Shown: one piece after another, positions 1-9,036 of the stretch | Layout of the letters: each line of letters begins with the position of its first letter | Position numbering within the stretch: position 1 is the first letter of the stretch | Assembly (NCBI RefSeq): GCF_014164505.1 | Contig: NZ_JACJFI010000003.1 | Coordinates: 1-64,000, forward strand | Direction: 5' to 3' | DNA: 64,000 nt | Origin: Shewanella sp. SG41-4 | GTDB lineage: Bacteria; Pseudomonadota; Gammaproteobacteria; Enterobacterales; Shewanellaceae | Program-made: the position numbers and the translations under genes | The notes under the pieces: model-generated | What the model was told of the DNA's origin: nothing | The model's input: the letters and a program-made list of their open reading frames with translations, nothing else | The model's database searches: none

Positions 1-51
1 AAAAATGGCTTGGTTAATTCAGTAAACACTGTGATTAACCAAGCCATTTTT
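1..51. terminator. Bidirectional rho-independent terminator
   Basis: Positions 1-18 and 34-51 are perfect reverse complements (18 bp), with A-runs and T-runs at the outer ends. The loop holds a further CAGT/ACTG pairing. It can terminate the leftward bactofilin gene and any rightward gene that ends just outside the window. Confidence 0.85.
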
Positions 52-109
52 ATATAAACTTAATAGCAAAAATTGTTATTAACACTCTATCCCCGATAAG
101 AGATGCGGG

Positions 110-901
110 TCACTTATCTGGTGTACTAATCGTCGAGCCATCGTGATCAACATTATCACTAGTATTCTGACTATCACCCATCGCTTCACTTGTTTGTGCT
201 AATGCATGTAAATCTTCCATCGCCACGTTAATATCACTCTGACCCGCATTAATTAACTCTTCGGCTTGCTCAGCAAATGAAGTCTGTTGATCTATGTCGT
301 GTAATAGCGCTGCTGCATTTTCTTCTGTCACGTTCGATTCTGATAGTGGGTATTGCTGGGTGTTTGCTTGATTCATATCAGCAGATGGTGCTTGACCGCG
401 ATTTAGCGCGGAGCTAATTGTCGGCTGCATAACCACTGCCGTAATAATCACAATAGCAGCTACCGCCACCAAGCTAAGTTTTCCCCTAGACATCGGCGTT
501 TTGTTATCTGACATTGAAGGCGTTTGCTGCTGACTGTTTACACGTTCGCTATCAACTTGAGGTAACCCCGACGATTCAGGCCCTTTAGTTCGCATCCCTA
601 TAAATTGACCGCCATCATAAATTTCCATTTGATGACTGGATACTTCACCTTCAACAATACCCGAACTGACAATAATGAGTTTATTGCAATGTAGCTTGCC
701 TTTAAATAAACCAGAAACTCGCAGCTCTTGACAAAAAACTTCACCTTCAACCACCCCACCTGGTTCAATTTTTATTTGATCAGTTGAACTGATTTTACCC
801 TTAGTTTGGCCCGCTATCATTGCAGGGCCTTGAATATTCATATCACCTTCCAACGCCATATCGACACCAATATAGGTCATGCCCTTATTTTTATTATTCA
901 T
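110..901 (-). CDS. Bactofilin-family protein with C-terminal transmembrane segment and tail
   Basis: Polymer-forming cytoskeletal (bactofilin) protein of 263 residues. Residues about 8-105 form the short repeated beta pattern of bactofilins, starting with the typical entry MTYIGVDMALEGDM and continuing with GxVxGxV-type turns. A proline/serine/glutamine-rich linker follows. A hydrophobic helix at about 142-162 (LVAVAAIVIITAVVM) then leads into an acidic, glutamine-rich tail of about 100 residues. Bactofilins usually consist of the beta core with short disordered ends, so the membrane segment and long tail are unusual and suggest a polymer anchored to the inner membrane with a periplasmic tail. 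The gene is divergent from the ZapE-like gene. The ATG at 901 is supported by conservation of the N-terminus rather than by a strong RBS. Confidence 0.8.
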   Translation of the reverse strand: MNNKNKGMTYIGVDMALEGDMNIQGPAMIAGQTKGKISSTDQIKIEPGGVVEGEVFCQELRVSGLFKGKLHCNKLIIVSSGIVEGEVSSHQMEIYDGGQFIGMRTKGPESSGLPQVDSERVNSQQQTPSMSDNKTPMSRGKLSLVAVAAIVIITAVVMQPTISSALNRGQAPSADMNQANTQQYPLSESNVTEENAAALLHDIDQQTSFAEQAEELINAGQSDINVAMEDLHALAQTSEAMGDSQNTSDNVDHDGSTISTPDK

Positions 902-919
902 TTTGGGTCCTTGTTAGGA

Positions 920-951
920 TTAATGCTCTGAGTTAATGCTCTGGGTTAATA
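920..951. repeat. 13-bp tandem repeat in a divergent promoter region
   Basis: Units TTAATGCTCTGAG (920-932) and TTAATGCTCTGGG (933-945) are followed by a partial third unit, TTAATA. They lie between the bactofilin gene and the ZapE-like gene, so they could hold operator half-sites or just be slippage repeats. Confidence 0.6.
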
Positions 952-1012
952 GATTGTTATTTTTATCACAAGAGCTTAAAGGAAAAACGCAGCATAATAA
1001 AGTAAGTCGTTA

Positions 1013-2236
1013 ATGGTATACTACCCAGATCAACAATTTACCCTAAGTGCTATGTCGCCATTACAAGCTTACCAACAACGTCTTCAGCACAATATTGTTG
1101 AGGATCCTGCCCAGCAGCAAGCAATACTCGCGCTTGATTTGCTTTATCAGCAATGCCTATCGGTTAGCACAAGCAGCTCAGGCTTATATTTATGGGGAGA
1201 TGTGGGCCGAGGGAAAACCTTTTTGATGGATCTATTCTATCAAAGCTTGTGTGATCAAATTCAGTGCGACCAGATTCAGTGCAACCAGAGCATGAATAGC
1301 TCACAGCATCAAACGAATAAAACCGTATTACGCCTGCACTTTCATCGCTTTATGGCCATGATCCACCAGCAACTCAATCAAACATCGGGAATACGAGATC
1401 CATTAATTCACATTGGTAAACAGATAGCGGCGAAATATTCTGTTATATGTTTTGATGAGTTTTTTGTCGCTGACATCGGTGATGCCATTTTACTTGGCCG
1501 ATTATTTGAAACATTATTTCAGTCAGGCGTTGTATTAGTCGCAACCTCCAATGTACCAATCGTCGACTTGTATAAAAATGGTTTACAACGCGATCGATTT
1601 TTACACACTATCGATCTGCTATTACAATACACTCAATCGATCCATTTAGACGGTCAGATCGATCATCGTTTACACTCTAACGCCGTAACGTCAACAACAT
1701 CAGCCCATTGGTTAATATTGCCGTCTGTAATAAAGCCTCAAACGGTGTTTTCACTACTGTGTCAACAGTACCCCCAAGCTAATGCCAGCATAATAAATCA
1801 ACCCGATCCAATTGAGATTTGTCAGCGCGCTATTGCCATTGAAGCTCAATATGGGCAACTTGCTTGGTTTGAATTTTCAGCGTTGTGCCAAGGCCCGCGA
1901 TCGGCATTGGATTACATTGAATTAGCGGGGAGATTTAGCCATATATTACTCAGTAATGTACCAAAATTAGGCGGTGAAGTACGCAGTTGGATTAAAGCTC
2001 GCGGCACTGAAGACGGCGCACTAGCAACGACCACTGGCGAGAGACAACTGGCATATGCCAGTGAAGACGATCCGACTCGACGCTTTATTAGTTTAGTAGA
2101 CGAACTGTACGATCAAAAAGTGATGTTAATCCTCAATAGCGACTGTAACTTAGAAGATTTATATGTCGACGGGGCATTACAGTTTGAGTTTAGGCGCACT
2201 TATAGTCGTCTTATAGAAATGCAACAATGGGCCTAA
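1013..2236 (+). CDS. AFG1/ZapE-family ATPase
   Basis: P-loop ATPase of the AFG1/ZapE family, 407 residues. ZapE helps regulate the division ring in E. coli; mitochondrial AFG1 acts in membrane protein quality control. Walker A is GDVGRGKT (residues 62-69), Walker B is CFDEFF near 145, and a sensor-like VATSNVPIVDLY segment follows. Just after Walker A there is an insertion with a short internal repeat, CDQIQCDQIQCNQS (residues 80-93), rich in Cys and Gln and not typical of the family. Two starts are possible: ATG 1013 and ATG 1052. The second gives MSPLQAYQQRL, which resembles the usual ZapE N-terminus, but neither has a strong RBS. It may be a second ZapE-like protein rather than the main zapE, so I give no symbol. 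Confidence 0.85.
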   Translation: MVYYPDQQFTLSAMSPLQAYQQRLQHNIVEDPAQQQAILALDLLYQQCLSVSTSSSGLYLWGDVGRGKTFLMDLFYQSLCDQIQCDQIQCNQSMNSSQHQTNKTVLRLHFHRFMAMIHQQLNQTSGIRDPLIHIGKQIAAKYSVICFDEFFVADIGDAILLGRLFETLFQSGVVLVATSNVPIVDLYKNGLQRDRFLHTIDLLLQYTQSIHLDGQIDHRLHSNAVTSTTSAHWLILPSVIKPQTVFSLLCQQYPQANASIINQPDPIEICQRAIAIEAQYGQLAWFEFSALCQGPRSALDYIELAGRFSHILLSNVPKLGGEVRSWIKARGTEDGALATTTGERQLAYASEDDPTRRFISLVDELYDQKVMLILNSDCNLEDLYVDGALQFEFRRTYSRLIEMQQWA

Positions 2237-2289
2237 ATAGACCTGCAGCAATGGAATAAACCGCTAAACAGGCCTGTTTGTGCAGTGGA

Positions 2290-2574
2290 TTATGATGCTT
2301 GATAGTTTTCTACGTCAGTAAAGAGACGTAAAAAGTTGTCAAGAGCATCACTAGTTGAGTAATCGAATTGGTACTTATTGTGAAAAAATACCGTCAAGCT
2401 AACCTGAGCATCAGCTAAAGTAATGGTATAACCATCGTGATCCGTTTGCGCACTAATACCGCATAACCAATAATCATGACCATGATGACCGTCTTCCAGC
2501 GCCCTCTTTTCACCATGTTGTGTGATTTTGTTAAACACTTTCAACGCGCGGTGAATATCAATTTCATTTTTCAT
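2290..2574 (-). CDS. Small DUF3081-like protein
   Basis: A 94-residue soluble protein with no signal peptide or membrane segment. The pattern (INKAL-like start, HGHDYWLCGIS centre, Tyr/Phe-rich C-terminus with TDVENYQ) resembles the DUF3081 family found in Shewanella and Vibrio, recognised from memory only. The function is unknown. It stands alone, convergent with the ZapE-like gene about 50 bp away. Intact frame, plausible codon use and a plain ATG support a real gene. Confidence 0.6.
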   Translation of the reverse strand: MKNEIDIHRALKVFNKITQHGEKRALEDGHHGHDYWLCGISAQTDHDGYTITLADAQVSLTVFFHNKYQFDYSTSDALDNFLRLFTDVENYQAS

Positions 2575-2637
2575 ATCATGCTCTGCTATTAATTTTTTGT
2601 ATTATCATTCAAAGATACTATACGCCAATTGCACTTA

Positions 2638-2690
2638 ATAGATCAGCGAAGTACGACATGATAGATCAGCAAAGTACAACACGATAGATC
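2638..2690. repeat. 23-bp tandem repeat upstream of the permease gene
   Basis: Unit 1 (2638-2660) and unit 2 (2661-2683) match at 20 of 23 positions, and a 7-bp partial third unit follows. The shared core is ATAGATCAGC plus AAGTAC. It lies in the 226-bp gap between the DUF3081-like gene and the SbtA-like permease, upstream of both. I see nothing else in this gap beyond likely promoters. Confidence 0.65.
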
Positions 2691-2800
2691 ACCCCAGAAT
2701 GAATAAGCCTAATACGGCAGTATTTTTTCGCTAAAACATTTCCCTTTGTTAACACAACAAGGCAAAATCGCGATACTTTATAACAGACAGAACCTATACC

Positions 2801-3754
2801 ATGCCTGATATTGTGATTGCCTTTTTTGCCCTCGGTTTGCTTGCCGGGTTGATAAAATCAGATTTAAAAGTCCCTAAAGCGACCTACGAAACCCTATCTA
2901 TCTTGCTTATGCTGACGTTGGGACTAAAAGGTGGCATGGCACTGCATGGTGAAACAGCCAATTTGGCTGTCACCGAATTACTGTCTGTTATCGCACTTGG
3001 GTTCATAATCCCGCTTAGCCTTTATCCTCTACTTCGAAAATTGATTCAATTACCGCAAAAAGAAGCGATTAGTATTGCTGCCCATTACGGCTCAGTAAGT
3101 GCGGGGACATTTGCCGTAGTGATGACCATGGTCGATCAATCTCAGTGGCCTTTACGACCAGAAACAACACTGTATCTAGTACTACTCGAATTGCCTGCGA
3201 TTATTATCATGTTATGGCTCCACCGCTACTTACAAGCAAAAGTAGCAGGTGATAGCGAACACTCTTCGGCTGGCAGCGTATTGCACGAGGCACTGACAAG
3301 CCGCGGAGTCGTATTGCCCTGTGGAGGGGTGATCATAGGCTGGATATATGGCACTAGTGGCATGGCACCGCTCACACCAATGTTATTGGGTGGTTTTAAA
3401 ACGTTATTAGCACTGTTCTTATTAGAAATGGGAATTAGCACCGCCAAGGTGTGCTTCCCTATCCCTTACAAACAATGGCGCTTATTGGTATTTGCTGCGG
3501 TAATTCCATTTGTTTTAGCTTGGGCAGGTATCGGCTTAGGGGTGTTACTTGATTTGCCATCTGGCAGTATATTGGTGCTTGCTGGCCTCAGTGCAAGTGC
3601 GTCTTATATTGCAGCACCGGCCGCAATAAAGGCTGCAATACCAGATGCTAATATTGGTTTAGCGATGTTGGCATCACTCGGAATAACGTTCCCGATAAAC
3701 GTATTAATTGGTTTACCTATTTATCAAATGTGGATAGAAAAGATACTAAACTGA
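2801..3754 (+). CDS. SbtA-like sodium-dependent bicarbonate permease family protein
   Basis: Integral membrane protein of 317 residues with about ten hydrophobic helices. It matches the DUF897/SbtA family (IAFFALGLLAGLIKSDLKVP at the start, repeated GxxAxHYGSVSAGTFA and SASASYIAAPAA segments). Cyanobacterial SbtA imports bicarbonate with sodium; substrates of the proteobacterial relatives are less certain. The two SAGTFAVV / SASYIAAPAA segments probably form the inverted-repeat core of the transporter. The gene is single, preceded by a tandem repeat and followed by a long hairpin. The start is the first ATG of a conserved N-terminus. Family confidence is high; substrate confidence is moderate. 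Confidence 0.85.
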   Translation: MPDIVIAFFALGLLAGLIKSDLKVPKATYETLSILLMLTLGLKGGMALHGETANLAVTELLSVIALGFIIPLSLYPLLRKLIQLPQKEAISIAAHYGSVSAGTFAVVMTMVDQSQWPLRPETTLYLVLLELPAIIIMLWLHRYLQAKVAGDSEHSSAGSVLHEALTSRGVVLPCGGVIIGWIYGTSGMAPLTPMLLGGFKTLLALFLLEMGISTAKVCFPIPYKQWRLLVFAAVIPFVLAWAGIGLGVLLDLPSGSILVLAGLSASASYIAAPAAIKAAIPDANIGLAMLASLGITFPINVLIGLPIYQMWIEKILN

Positions 3755-3982
3755 TACACCAATAAACTATTGATTATGAAAATAAATTGATGTTACGGGT
3801 GTTGTTAACAATGATTTATTTCGCTGCGGCTAGGTAAATGGATGAGCGTTACGGTAGGTGTATTATCTTTAGCCGCTCAACATTCTTACCACAGGTAACT
3901 TATAAAATGAGTTACCTGTGGTAAGAATGTTGAGCTAAGTAAACCAATGTTTTCAGGCAAATAAGTATTATGTAACATCAGT
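3755..3982. other. Intergenic gap with a perfect 26-bp inverted repeat
   Basis: Arms 3875-3900 and 3910-3935 are exact reverse complements around a 9-base loop (TATAAAATG). No T-run follows on either strand, so it is a poor intrinsic terminator. It sits between the permease gene and the 3' end of the GAF-GGDEF pseudogene. I see no ORF in the rest of the gap. Confidence 0.85.
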
Positions 3983-4952
3983 TTATGTTCTCTGATGATG
4001 CGTTGCTGTATCAACAAACATGGCCTTATCGACCTTGACCAAATAATCATTTAACGATAATGGCTGCCTGGTTTGTCGATGTCCCACACCCTTACTGTAT
4101 TTTAAAGGGTATGTTTTACTTTTTTGCAGATTATGTTGATTAACGCACAGTTGAAAACTGTTGTAATACATTATTAACACTGACGTCATCACTTTGGCTC
4201 AAAAGTGCCATAAATTCATCACCAGCAAAGCGGGCAATAATATCCGATTCGCGAAAGCTGTCGATCAATAAGCCAGCAAAAGTCTTCAAGATGGTATCAC
4301 CTGCTTCATGGCCAAACTTGTCGTTAATTGCTTTAAAATAATCTAAACCAAAGAAAATTAAACACGTTTCAAAACCAAGTCTATCACCGTAAGCAATTGC
4401 CTTATCCGTCAGTAATTAAAAGCCGCGACGATGAGAAATACCGGTAAGCGCATCTAAGGTATTTTGCTGAATTGACAGCAGTTCTTCTGCAACAATTTTA
4501 CCTAAGTCTTCTAAAGCAGCTTCATCATCTTTAGAAAATGATCTCGGCTTATCATCGATAAGGCACAAGGGTGACTACTCTCACACCGTTAGGCATCGTT
4601 CACGGATAACCGGCGTAAAATCGAATATTAGGAGCCGCCAACACAAGAGGGTTGTCAGCAAAACGTTCATATTTTAGTGTGTGTCGCACAACTAAAACAT
4701 GTTATTGATTAATAACATGGCCACAGAATGAAATATCACGCTGCGTTTCACATTTATCCAACCCCTGCACAGACTTGAACCATTGGCGTTCGAAGTCGAT
4801 TAAACTCACCACACTAATTGACACTGAAAACAATCGTTTTGCCAACCGAGTGATACGGTCGAACGTTCCTCAGCGATCGTATCCAGTACATTTAGGCCTC
4901 GAAGCGTTTCGAGTCGAGTGTATTCATTGTCAGGTATTGGTGCCAGAAGCAT
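3983..4952 (-). pseudogene. Decayed GAF-GGDEF diguanylate cyclase
   Basis: Reading leftward with frame changes restores a typical GAF-GGDEF protein of about 320 residues. It starts at ATG 4952 (APIPDNEYTRLETLRGLNVL), then RQWFKSVQGLDKCETQRDIS, RFADNPLVLAAPNIRFYAGY, DALTGISHRRGF, FGHEAGDTILKTF and ARFAGDEFM, and ends with SLNDYLVKVDKAMFVD. Lesions visible: a lost base near 4860 (GAACGTTCGACC where TTCGAC is expected), an in-frame TAA near 4707, a TGA near 4610, a frameshift near 4570, a TAA inside the GGDEF start near 4417, and another frameshift near 4135. The first metal Asp of the GGDEF domain reads Gly (FFGLDYF) and the signature reads AGDEF. It cannot make c-di-GMP as it stands. Small ORFs here are fragments. 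Confidence 0.9.
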
Positions 4953-5047
4953 TAAACAAGCCACTCAATAAAAATAACAATGCTCTAAATCAAAGCAGTT
5001 AAGTAACTAAGTAACTAAGTATCAACCTAGCCTATTTTTATTAGTGG

Positions 5048-7897
5048 TTAGTCCGCTAAAATTTCATTATAAATTTCAATTACGCTGTCGATTTTTTGCT
5101 GCACACGTTGTACGGGTAATTTGCCGGGCAACTGTTGTAAGGTCAGTTCATGATTCTCGTCACGCAGCCAGCAATAAGTTTGGGTTAAATGTTGGGCTTG
5201 CATGATGGGCAATAACTCCAACTCCGCCAACACCTCAAAAATGCGTACATTATCAGACCAAATGGTTAATTCATGATATTGATGAGCATTCGCTAACACT
5301 AAGTACTGAGCAATAAACTCTATATCGGCAATACCACCAGCACTCTGTTTTAAATCAAACTGTCCTAGTTCCACTTGCAACAAATGCTCGCGCATTTTTA
5401 TGCGCATGTCCTTTACTGCTTTTGCTAAAACCCCTTTATCACGCTCTATTTGCAATACTTGCGCGCGTAAATCGCTAAAACGACCGGCAAGCGAATAATC
5501 ACCAAACACAAAACGTGAGCGCACTAATGCTTGATGCTCCCAGGTCCACGCTTCTTGTTGTAAATAGGCACCAAAATGCTCAATCTCACTCACTAACAAA
5601 CCAGAAGCACCTGACGGACGTAAGCGCATATCCACTTCATATAACTCACCGGATGTTGTGCGGGTAGCAAATAAATGCACAATACGCTGAGCAAGCTTCA
5701 GGTAGAAATGGCCATTATCAATAGGACGCTTACCATCGGTTGCGCCAGGACCTGTGTGGCCGTGTAAAAAAACCAAATCTAAATCAGAACCGTAACCCAG
5801 CTCAATGCCACCGAGCTTACCGTAGCCAATCACCGCAAAACCCATGTTACTTGGGCTGGTTCCTGCCGGTATACCATGGCGAGATGCCATCTGATGCCAA
5901 GCTTGCAGCACCACTTGCTCTATAATAGCTTCTGCTAAAAAGGTTAAATGATCACTAACCTGCATTACCGGCAATACCCCAGTAACATCAGCAGCCGCAA
6001 TCTTCAGCTGCTGAGACAATTTAAACTGTCGCACCGCTTCCATCTGCTGTTCCATGTCATCTTCGGGCACACGTAATAAGTACTGGCGTAATTCGCTAGG
6101 GTAATCATCAATCGAGGTAATGTCATACAGCTGCGACGGATCAATCAACTCATCGAGCAGCATTGGGAAATTCGCCAGCTCGCGGGCAATCCAAGGGCTT
6201 GCACAACACAAACTCACTAATTGCTGTCTGGCACCTGGGTTTTCACATAAAAGCTCTAGATAGGTGGTACGGGTTAATATTTTATCCAGCACTTTGGCTA
6301 CCGGTTTAAATGCTTGGCTTGGTTTAGTTTGAGTGACTAATTCTTCAAGCAACTTAGGCATTAATTTATCTAAAGTCTCACGCCCTCGCGGTCCGATAGA
6401 ACGTTTAGACACTGTTTGACGCCACTCACTTAACAGTTGCCATAATTCAGCATCATCGACTTGTTGTTCTTGCAGCAATGCATTTGCGTGTTCATCTTGC
6501 TGAACATTCCAAAATAAAGCAGTCCAATGATCATTGTGCTCATGGCTGTCAGTACCACCCACGGTGGCATTGAAATGACCATGAATAGTCGACATTGCTT
6601 GGTTTATTTTCTGACGAAGTTCGGCTTCATCTGCCATACCTAACGGATAACATAAACGCTGCCAATCGAGCTCGTTATTAGGCAGGGTTTGCGTTTGTTT
6701 ATCGTCAATCGCTTGCAACAAGTTTTCAACTCGGCGCAATATAATGTAACTGTGTTTAAGCTCATCAACGGCTAAGTATTCCAACTGCCCTAAGCTGTAT
6801 AAGGTATCAATAGCACCAAATAAACTTTGCTGACGCAATGCAGGCTCACGTCCACCACGGATCAATTGAAAACTTTGCACCACGAATTCAACTTCACGGA
6901 TCCCGCCGGCACCGAGTTTAATATTATCGGTTAATTGTCGACGCCTGACCTCTTGAGCGATAAGTTGCTTCATTTTACGCAATGATTCAATCGCAGAAAA
7001 ATCGATATAACGGCGATAAACAAACGGCCGTAGCAGGTCATGCAACTCATCACAATAGCCAGACCAAGGCCCAAGCACTCGCGCTTTGACCATGGCATAA
7101 CGCTCCCAATCACGACCTTGTTCTTGGTAATAGTCTTCTAAACCACCAAAACTGACCACCAAAGGACCACTTTCACCGTAAGGTCGAAGACGCATGTCTA
7201 CGCGGAAAACGAATCCATCAACGGTGACTTGGTCGAGTAAATTCACCAAGCGTTGTCCCATACGGATAAAAAATTGCTGATTGGCCTGAGTCCGACGACC
7301 ACCTACGGTCTCACCATGTTCTGGAAAGGTAAAAATTAAGTCGATGTCTGATGAAAAATTAAGTTCACGGCCACCCAGTTTTCCCATGCCTAAAATCAGT
7401 AACGGTTGTGGCTTACCTTCAGCACTTGTTGGCGTGCCGTATTGCTGACACATCTCTTGATATAACCAATCTCGCCCAGCGATAACCAATGCTTCAGCCA
7501 GTGCTGATAAGTCGAGAAGAGATTCTTCTACTGGGGTGTAATTTAAAAAGTCTCTCCATGCTAAGCGCACCATTTGCAAATTACGATAACGACGTAAGGC
7601 AGACTTGACCTGCTCTTCTTGAGTCAACTCCGCTAACAGCACATGTAACTGAGCATCAAACTCACTGCGCACCACATCATCTAATAGGCCATCAAATAAC
7701 TGCACAATCCATTCTGGATGGCGGCAAAGTTGCTCACCCATATAGTCACTTAACCCAAACACGGCCGTTAACTCTTGCTGTTGCATGGCTGTGAGTGCTG
7801 TTTTAGCTTCCGGCCAAACGTCACAGAGTCTTAACCAGTAACGATCTGCGCTGTCTAACATCGCTGCAGATAATACTTTGTTACCTTGGTTTTGCAT
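5048..7897 (-). CDS. glnE: Bifunctional glutamine synthetase adenylyltransferase/deadenylase
   Basis: Controls glutamine synthetase by adding AMP to, or removing it from, a Tyr of GlnA in response to PII and glutamine. At 949 residues it is the usual full length. Two nucleotidyltransferase domains are visible: [20 protein letters not shown] near 168-187 (N-terminal, deadenylating half) and [20 protein letters not shown] near 688-707 (C-terminal, adenylylating half), each with the DxD metal pair and each followed by the VDMRLRP motif. The single gene is divergent from the envelope cluster. The start MQNQGNKVL lies after an AGGGG about 12 bases upstream. The 13-bp palindrome of the neighbouring operon lies only 34 bp from this start codon, so shared regulation is possible. 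Confidence 0.97.
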   Translation of the reverse strand: MQNQGNKVLSAAMLDSADRYWLRLCDVWPEAKTALTAMQQQELTAVFGLSDYMGEQLCRHPEWIVQLFDGLLDDVVRSEFDAQLHVLLAELTQEEQVKSALRRYRNLQMVRLAWRDFLNYTPVEESLLDLSALAEALVIAGRDWLYQEMCQQYGTPTSAEGKPQPLLILGMGKLGGRELNFSSDIDLIFTFPEHGETVGGRRTQANQQFFIRMGQRLVNLLDQVTVDGFVFRVDMRLRPYGESGPLVVSFGGLEDYYQEQGRDWERYAMVKARVLGPWSGYCDELHDLLRPFVYRRYIDFSAIESLRKMKQLIAQEVRRRQLTDNIKLGAGGIREVEFVVQSFQLIRGGREPALRQQSLFGAIDTLYSLGQLEYLAVDELKHSYIILRRVENLLQAIDDKQTQTLPNNELDWQRLCYPLGMADEAELRQKINQAMSTIHGHFNATVGGTDSHEHNDHWTALFWNVQQDEHANALLQEQQVDDAELWQLLSEWRQTVSKRSIGPRGRETLDKLMPKLLEELVTQTKPSQAFKPVAKVLDKILTRTTYLELLCENPGARQQLVSLCCASPWIARELANFPMLLDELIDPSQLYDITSIDDYPSELRQYLLRVPEDDMEQQMEAVRQFKLSQQLKIAAADVTGVLPVMQVSDHLTFLAEAIIEQVVLQAWHQMASRHGIPAGTSPSNMGFAVIGYGKLGGIELGYGSDLDLVFLHGHTGPGATDGKRPIDNGHFYLKLAQRIVHLFATRTTSGELYEVDMRLRPSGASGLLVSEIEHFGAYLQQEAWTWEHQALVRSRFVFGDYSLAGRFSDLRAQVLQIERDKGVLAKAVKDMRIKMREHLLQVELGQFDLKQSAGGIADIEFIAQYLVLANAHQYHELTIWSDNVRIFEVLAELELLPIMQAQHLTQTYCWLRDENHELTLQQLPGKLPVQRVQQKIDSVIEIYNEILAD

Positions 7898-7928
7898 GGC
7901 AATAATGACCCCTAAAGAAAATGAACGT

Positions 7929-7957
7929 TGGACATATTATGTCGTGAATGTTATATC
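7929..7957 (+). promoter_or_regulatory. Candidate promoter P1 of the lipoprotein-DUF350-aminopropyltransferase unit
   Basis: TGGACA (7929-7934) and TATATC (7952-7957) are separated by 17 bp. The palindrome GACATATTATGTC begins two bases into the -35 element, the same register as in P2. The arrangement is visible; promoter activity is inferred. Confidence 0.45.
7931..7943. promoter_or_regulatory. Operator-like palindrome, copy 1
   Basis: GACATATTATGTC has 6-bp arms around one central T. It is identical to the copies at 11719 and 11753, and it lies between divergent glnE and the lipoprotein gene. Confidence 0.75.
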
Positions 7958-8060
7958 TATCAGTCAGTCCAATGATCAGATTAATATCATTGACACTAAG
8001 ATTACTATAACCTGTGTCATATTGAATTAGCACATGAAAAATCTACATTTTGGAGAAAAC

Positions 8061-9023
8061 ATGGTAGGTCACCTCCCCCGTGTACTCACATTGATAACGG
8101 TATTGTTTGTCACACTAGCCCTTGGCGGTTGCGGTGACGACAGACCGGAACAAATTGCTAAGTACCAGCAACTGACCCAACAACGACTTGATCTGTTGGC
8201 TAGTTCGCTCGACAACAATCAGTTACGCAATGCGACGTTACTCGAACAATACACTCGAGTTCTCGCTCAGCGTCAATCCGACTTAACCCCATTACTAGAA
8301 GAATTGGCTAAAGATGCCAGCACTGAAGGACCAATGTTTAAGTCATTAACGCGTCGTTACAAAGACTTAAACGACAGCGCTAATTTTATTGATTTAGACC
8401 AACAGTTAGCTGAAGCACAGAATATTTATCAAGCCGCTGACACCAGCTTGTATAACGATATGCTGTCCGACCCAGTCAATGTTGTTGCCGATATGTCTAA
8501 AGGGCAACTCGCCAGAGTGAATGCGATCAGTCGTGAAGCTGAAGCGCTTGCTAATGGGACCGACGGTAGCGGTGCAGGCAGCCAGCTTGTGGGTAATCCT
8601 GCTTATGGTAGCTGGCAAAACAATTCAAGTGGCACGTCGATTTGGGCTTGGTATGGCATGTATGCGATGTTTTCTAACTTCACTCGCCCAATAGGTTATG
8701 ACCGTTGGTCGGGTAATCGTGGTTACAGCTATTATAATGATGTAGGACGTTACCGTTATACATCACCTAAACAAGCGACATCACAAGCCAAAACCTTTGA
8801 ACAAACCAAGAAACGTTTTAGCAGTCAGGGGAAACGATTCGACAGCCCTTATGCAAAAACTCGAACAGGTTCTACAAGCTTGTCGCGTCAAAGTGCTAGC
8901 GCACCTAAAGCCAGTAGTACCACTCAGAGCGCGAGTCGTAAATTCCGTTCGAGCTATTCAAAAGACAGCAGTTTCCGTAACTCAAGCAGCCGCACTAGTC
9001 GCGGTGTTAGCCGTGGAAAATAG
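8061..9023 (+). CDS. Lipoprotein with Ser/Arg-rich tail, first gene of the PspA/polyamine cluster
   Basis: Predicted lipoprotein. A hydrophobic signal ends in the lipobox LALGGC, with Cys at about residue 23 from this start. ATG 8061 is preferred over ATG 8034 because GGAG lies 6 bases before it and it gives a compact signal peptide. The mature protein has an alpha-helical region rich in Gln, Leu and Asp (about residues 30-165), a Trp/Tyr/Gly-rich segment (IWAWYGMYAMF), and a low-complexity, strongly basic Ser/Arg/Lys tail of about 90 residues. That tail recalls DUF1190 (YjfM/YgiB) C-termini, although the body does not clearly match. Asp at +2 would favour inner-membrane retention by the E. 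coli rule, whereas the sequence after Cys here begins with Gly. Function unknown; its position suggests the envelope arm of the module. Confidence 0.75.
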   Translation: MVGHLPRVLTLITVLFVTLALGGCGDDRPEQIAKYQQLTQQRLDLLASSLDNNQLRNATLLEQYTRVLAQRQSDLTPLLEELAKDASTEGPMFKSLTRRYKDLNDSANFIDLDQQLAEAQNIYQAADTSLYNDMLSDPVNVVADMSKGQLARVNAISREAEALANGTDGSGAGSQLVGNPAYGSWQNNSSGTSIWAWYGMYAMFSNFTRPIGYDRWSGNRGYSYYNDVGRYRYTSPKQATSQAKTFEQTKKRFSSQGKRFDSPYAKTRTGSTSLSRQSASAPKASSTTQSASRKFRSSYSKDSSFRNSSSRTSRGVSRGK

Positions 9024-9036
9024 GTAAGGACTCACC

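Noticed and set aside
4775-5002. 75-codon plus-strand ORF near the decayed cyclase
   Set aside because: The minus strand of the same bases restores the GAF domain of the pseudogene, so this is antisense to a former gene.
7990-7995. Perfect TTGACA between glnE and the lipoprotein gene
   Set aside because: No -10-like element lies at 16-18 bp; the palindrome-associated promoter at 7929-7957 is the better candidate.
8797-9027. Plus-strand ORF within the lipoprotein gene, different frame
   Set aside because: It overlaps the low-complexity Ser/Arg-rich tail; its Ala/Val-rich translation comes from the shifted frame.
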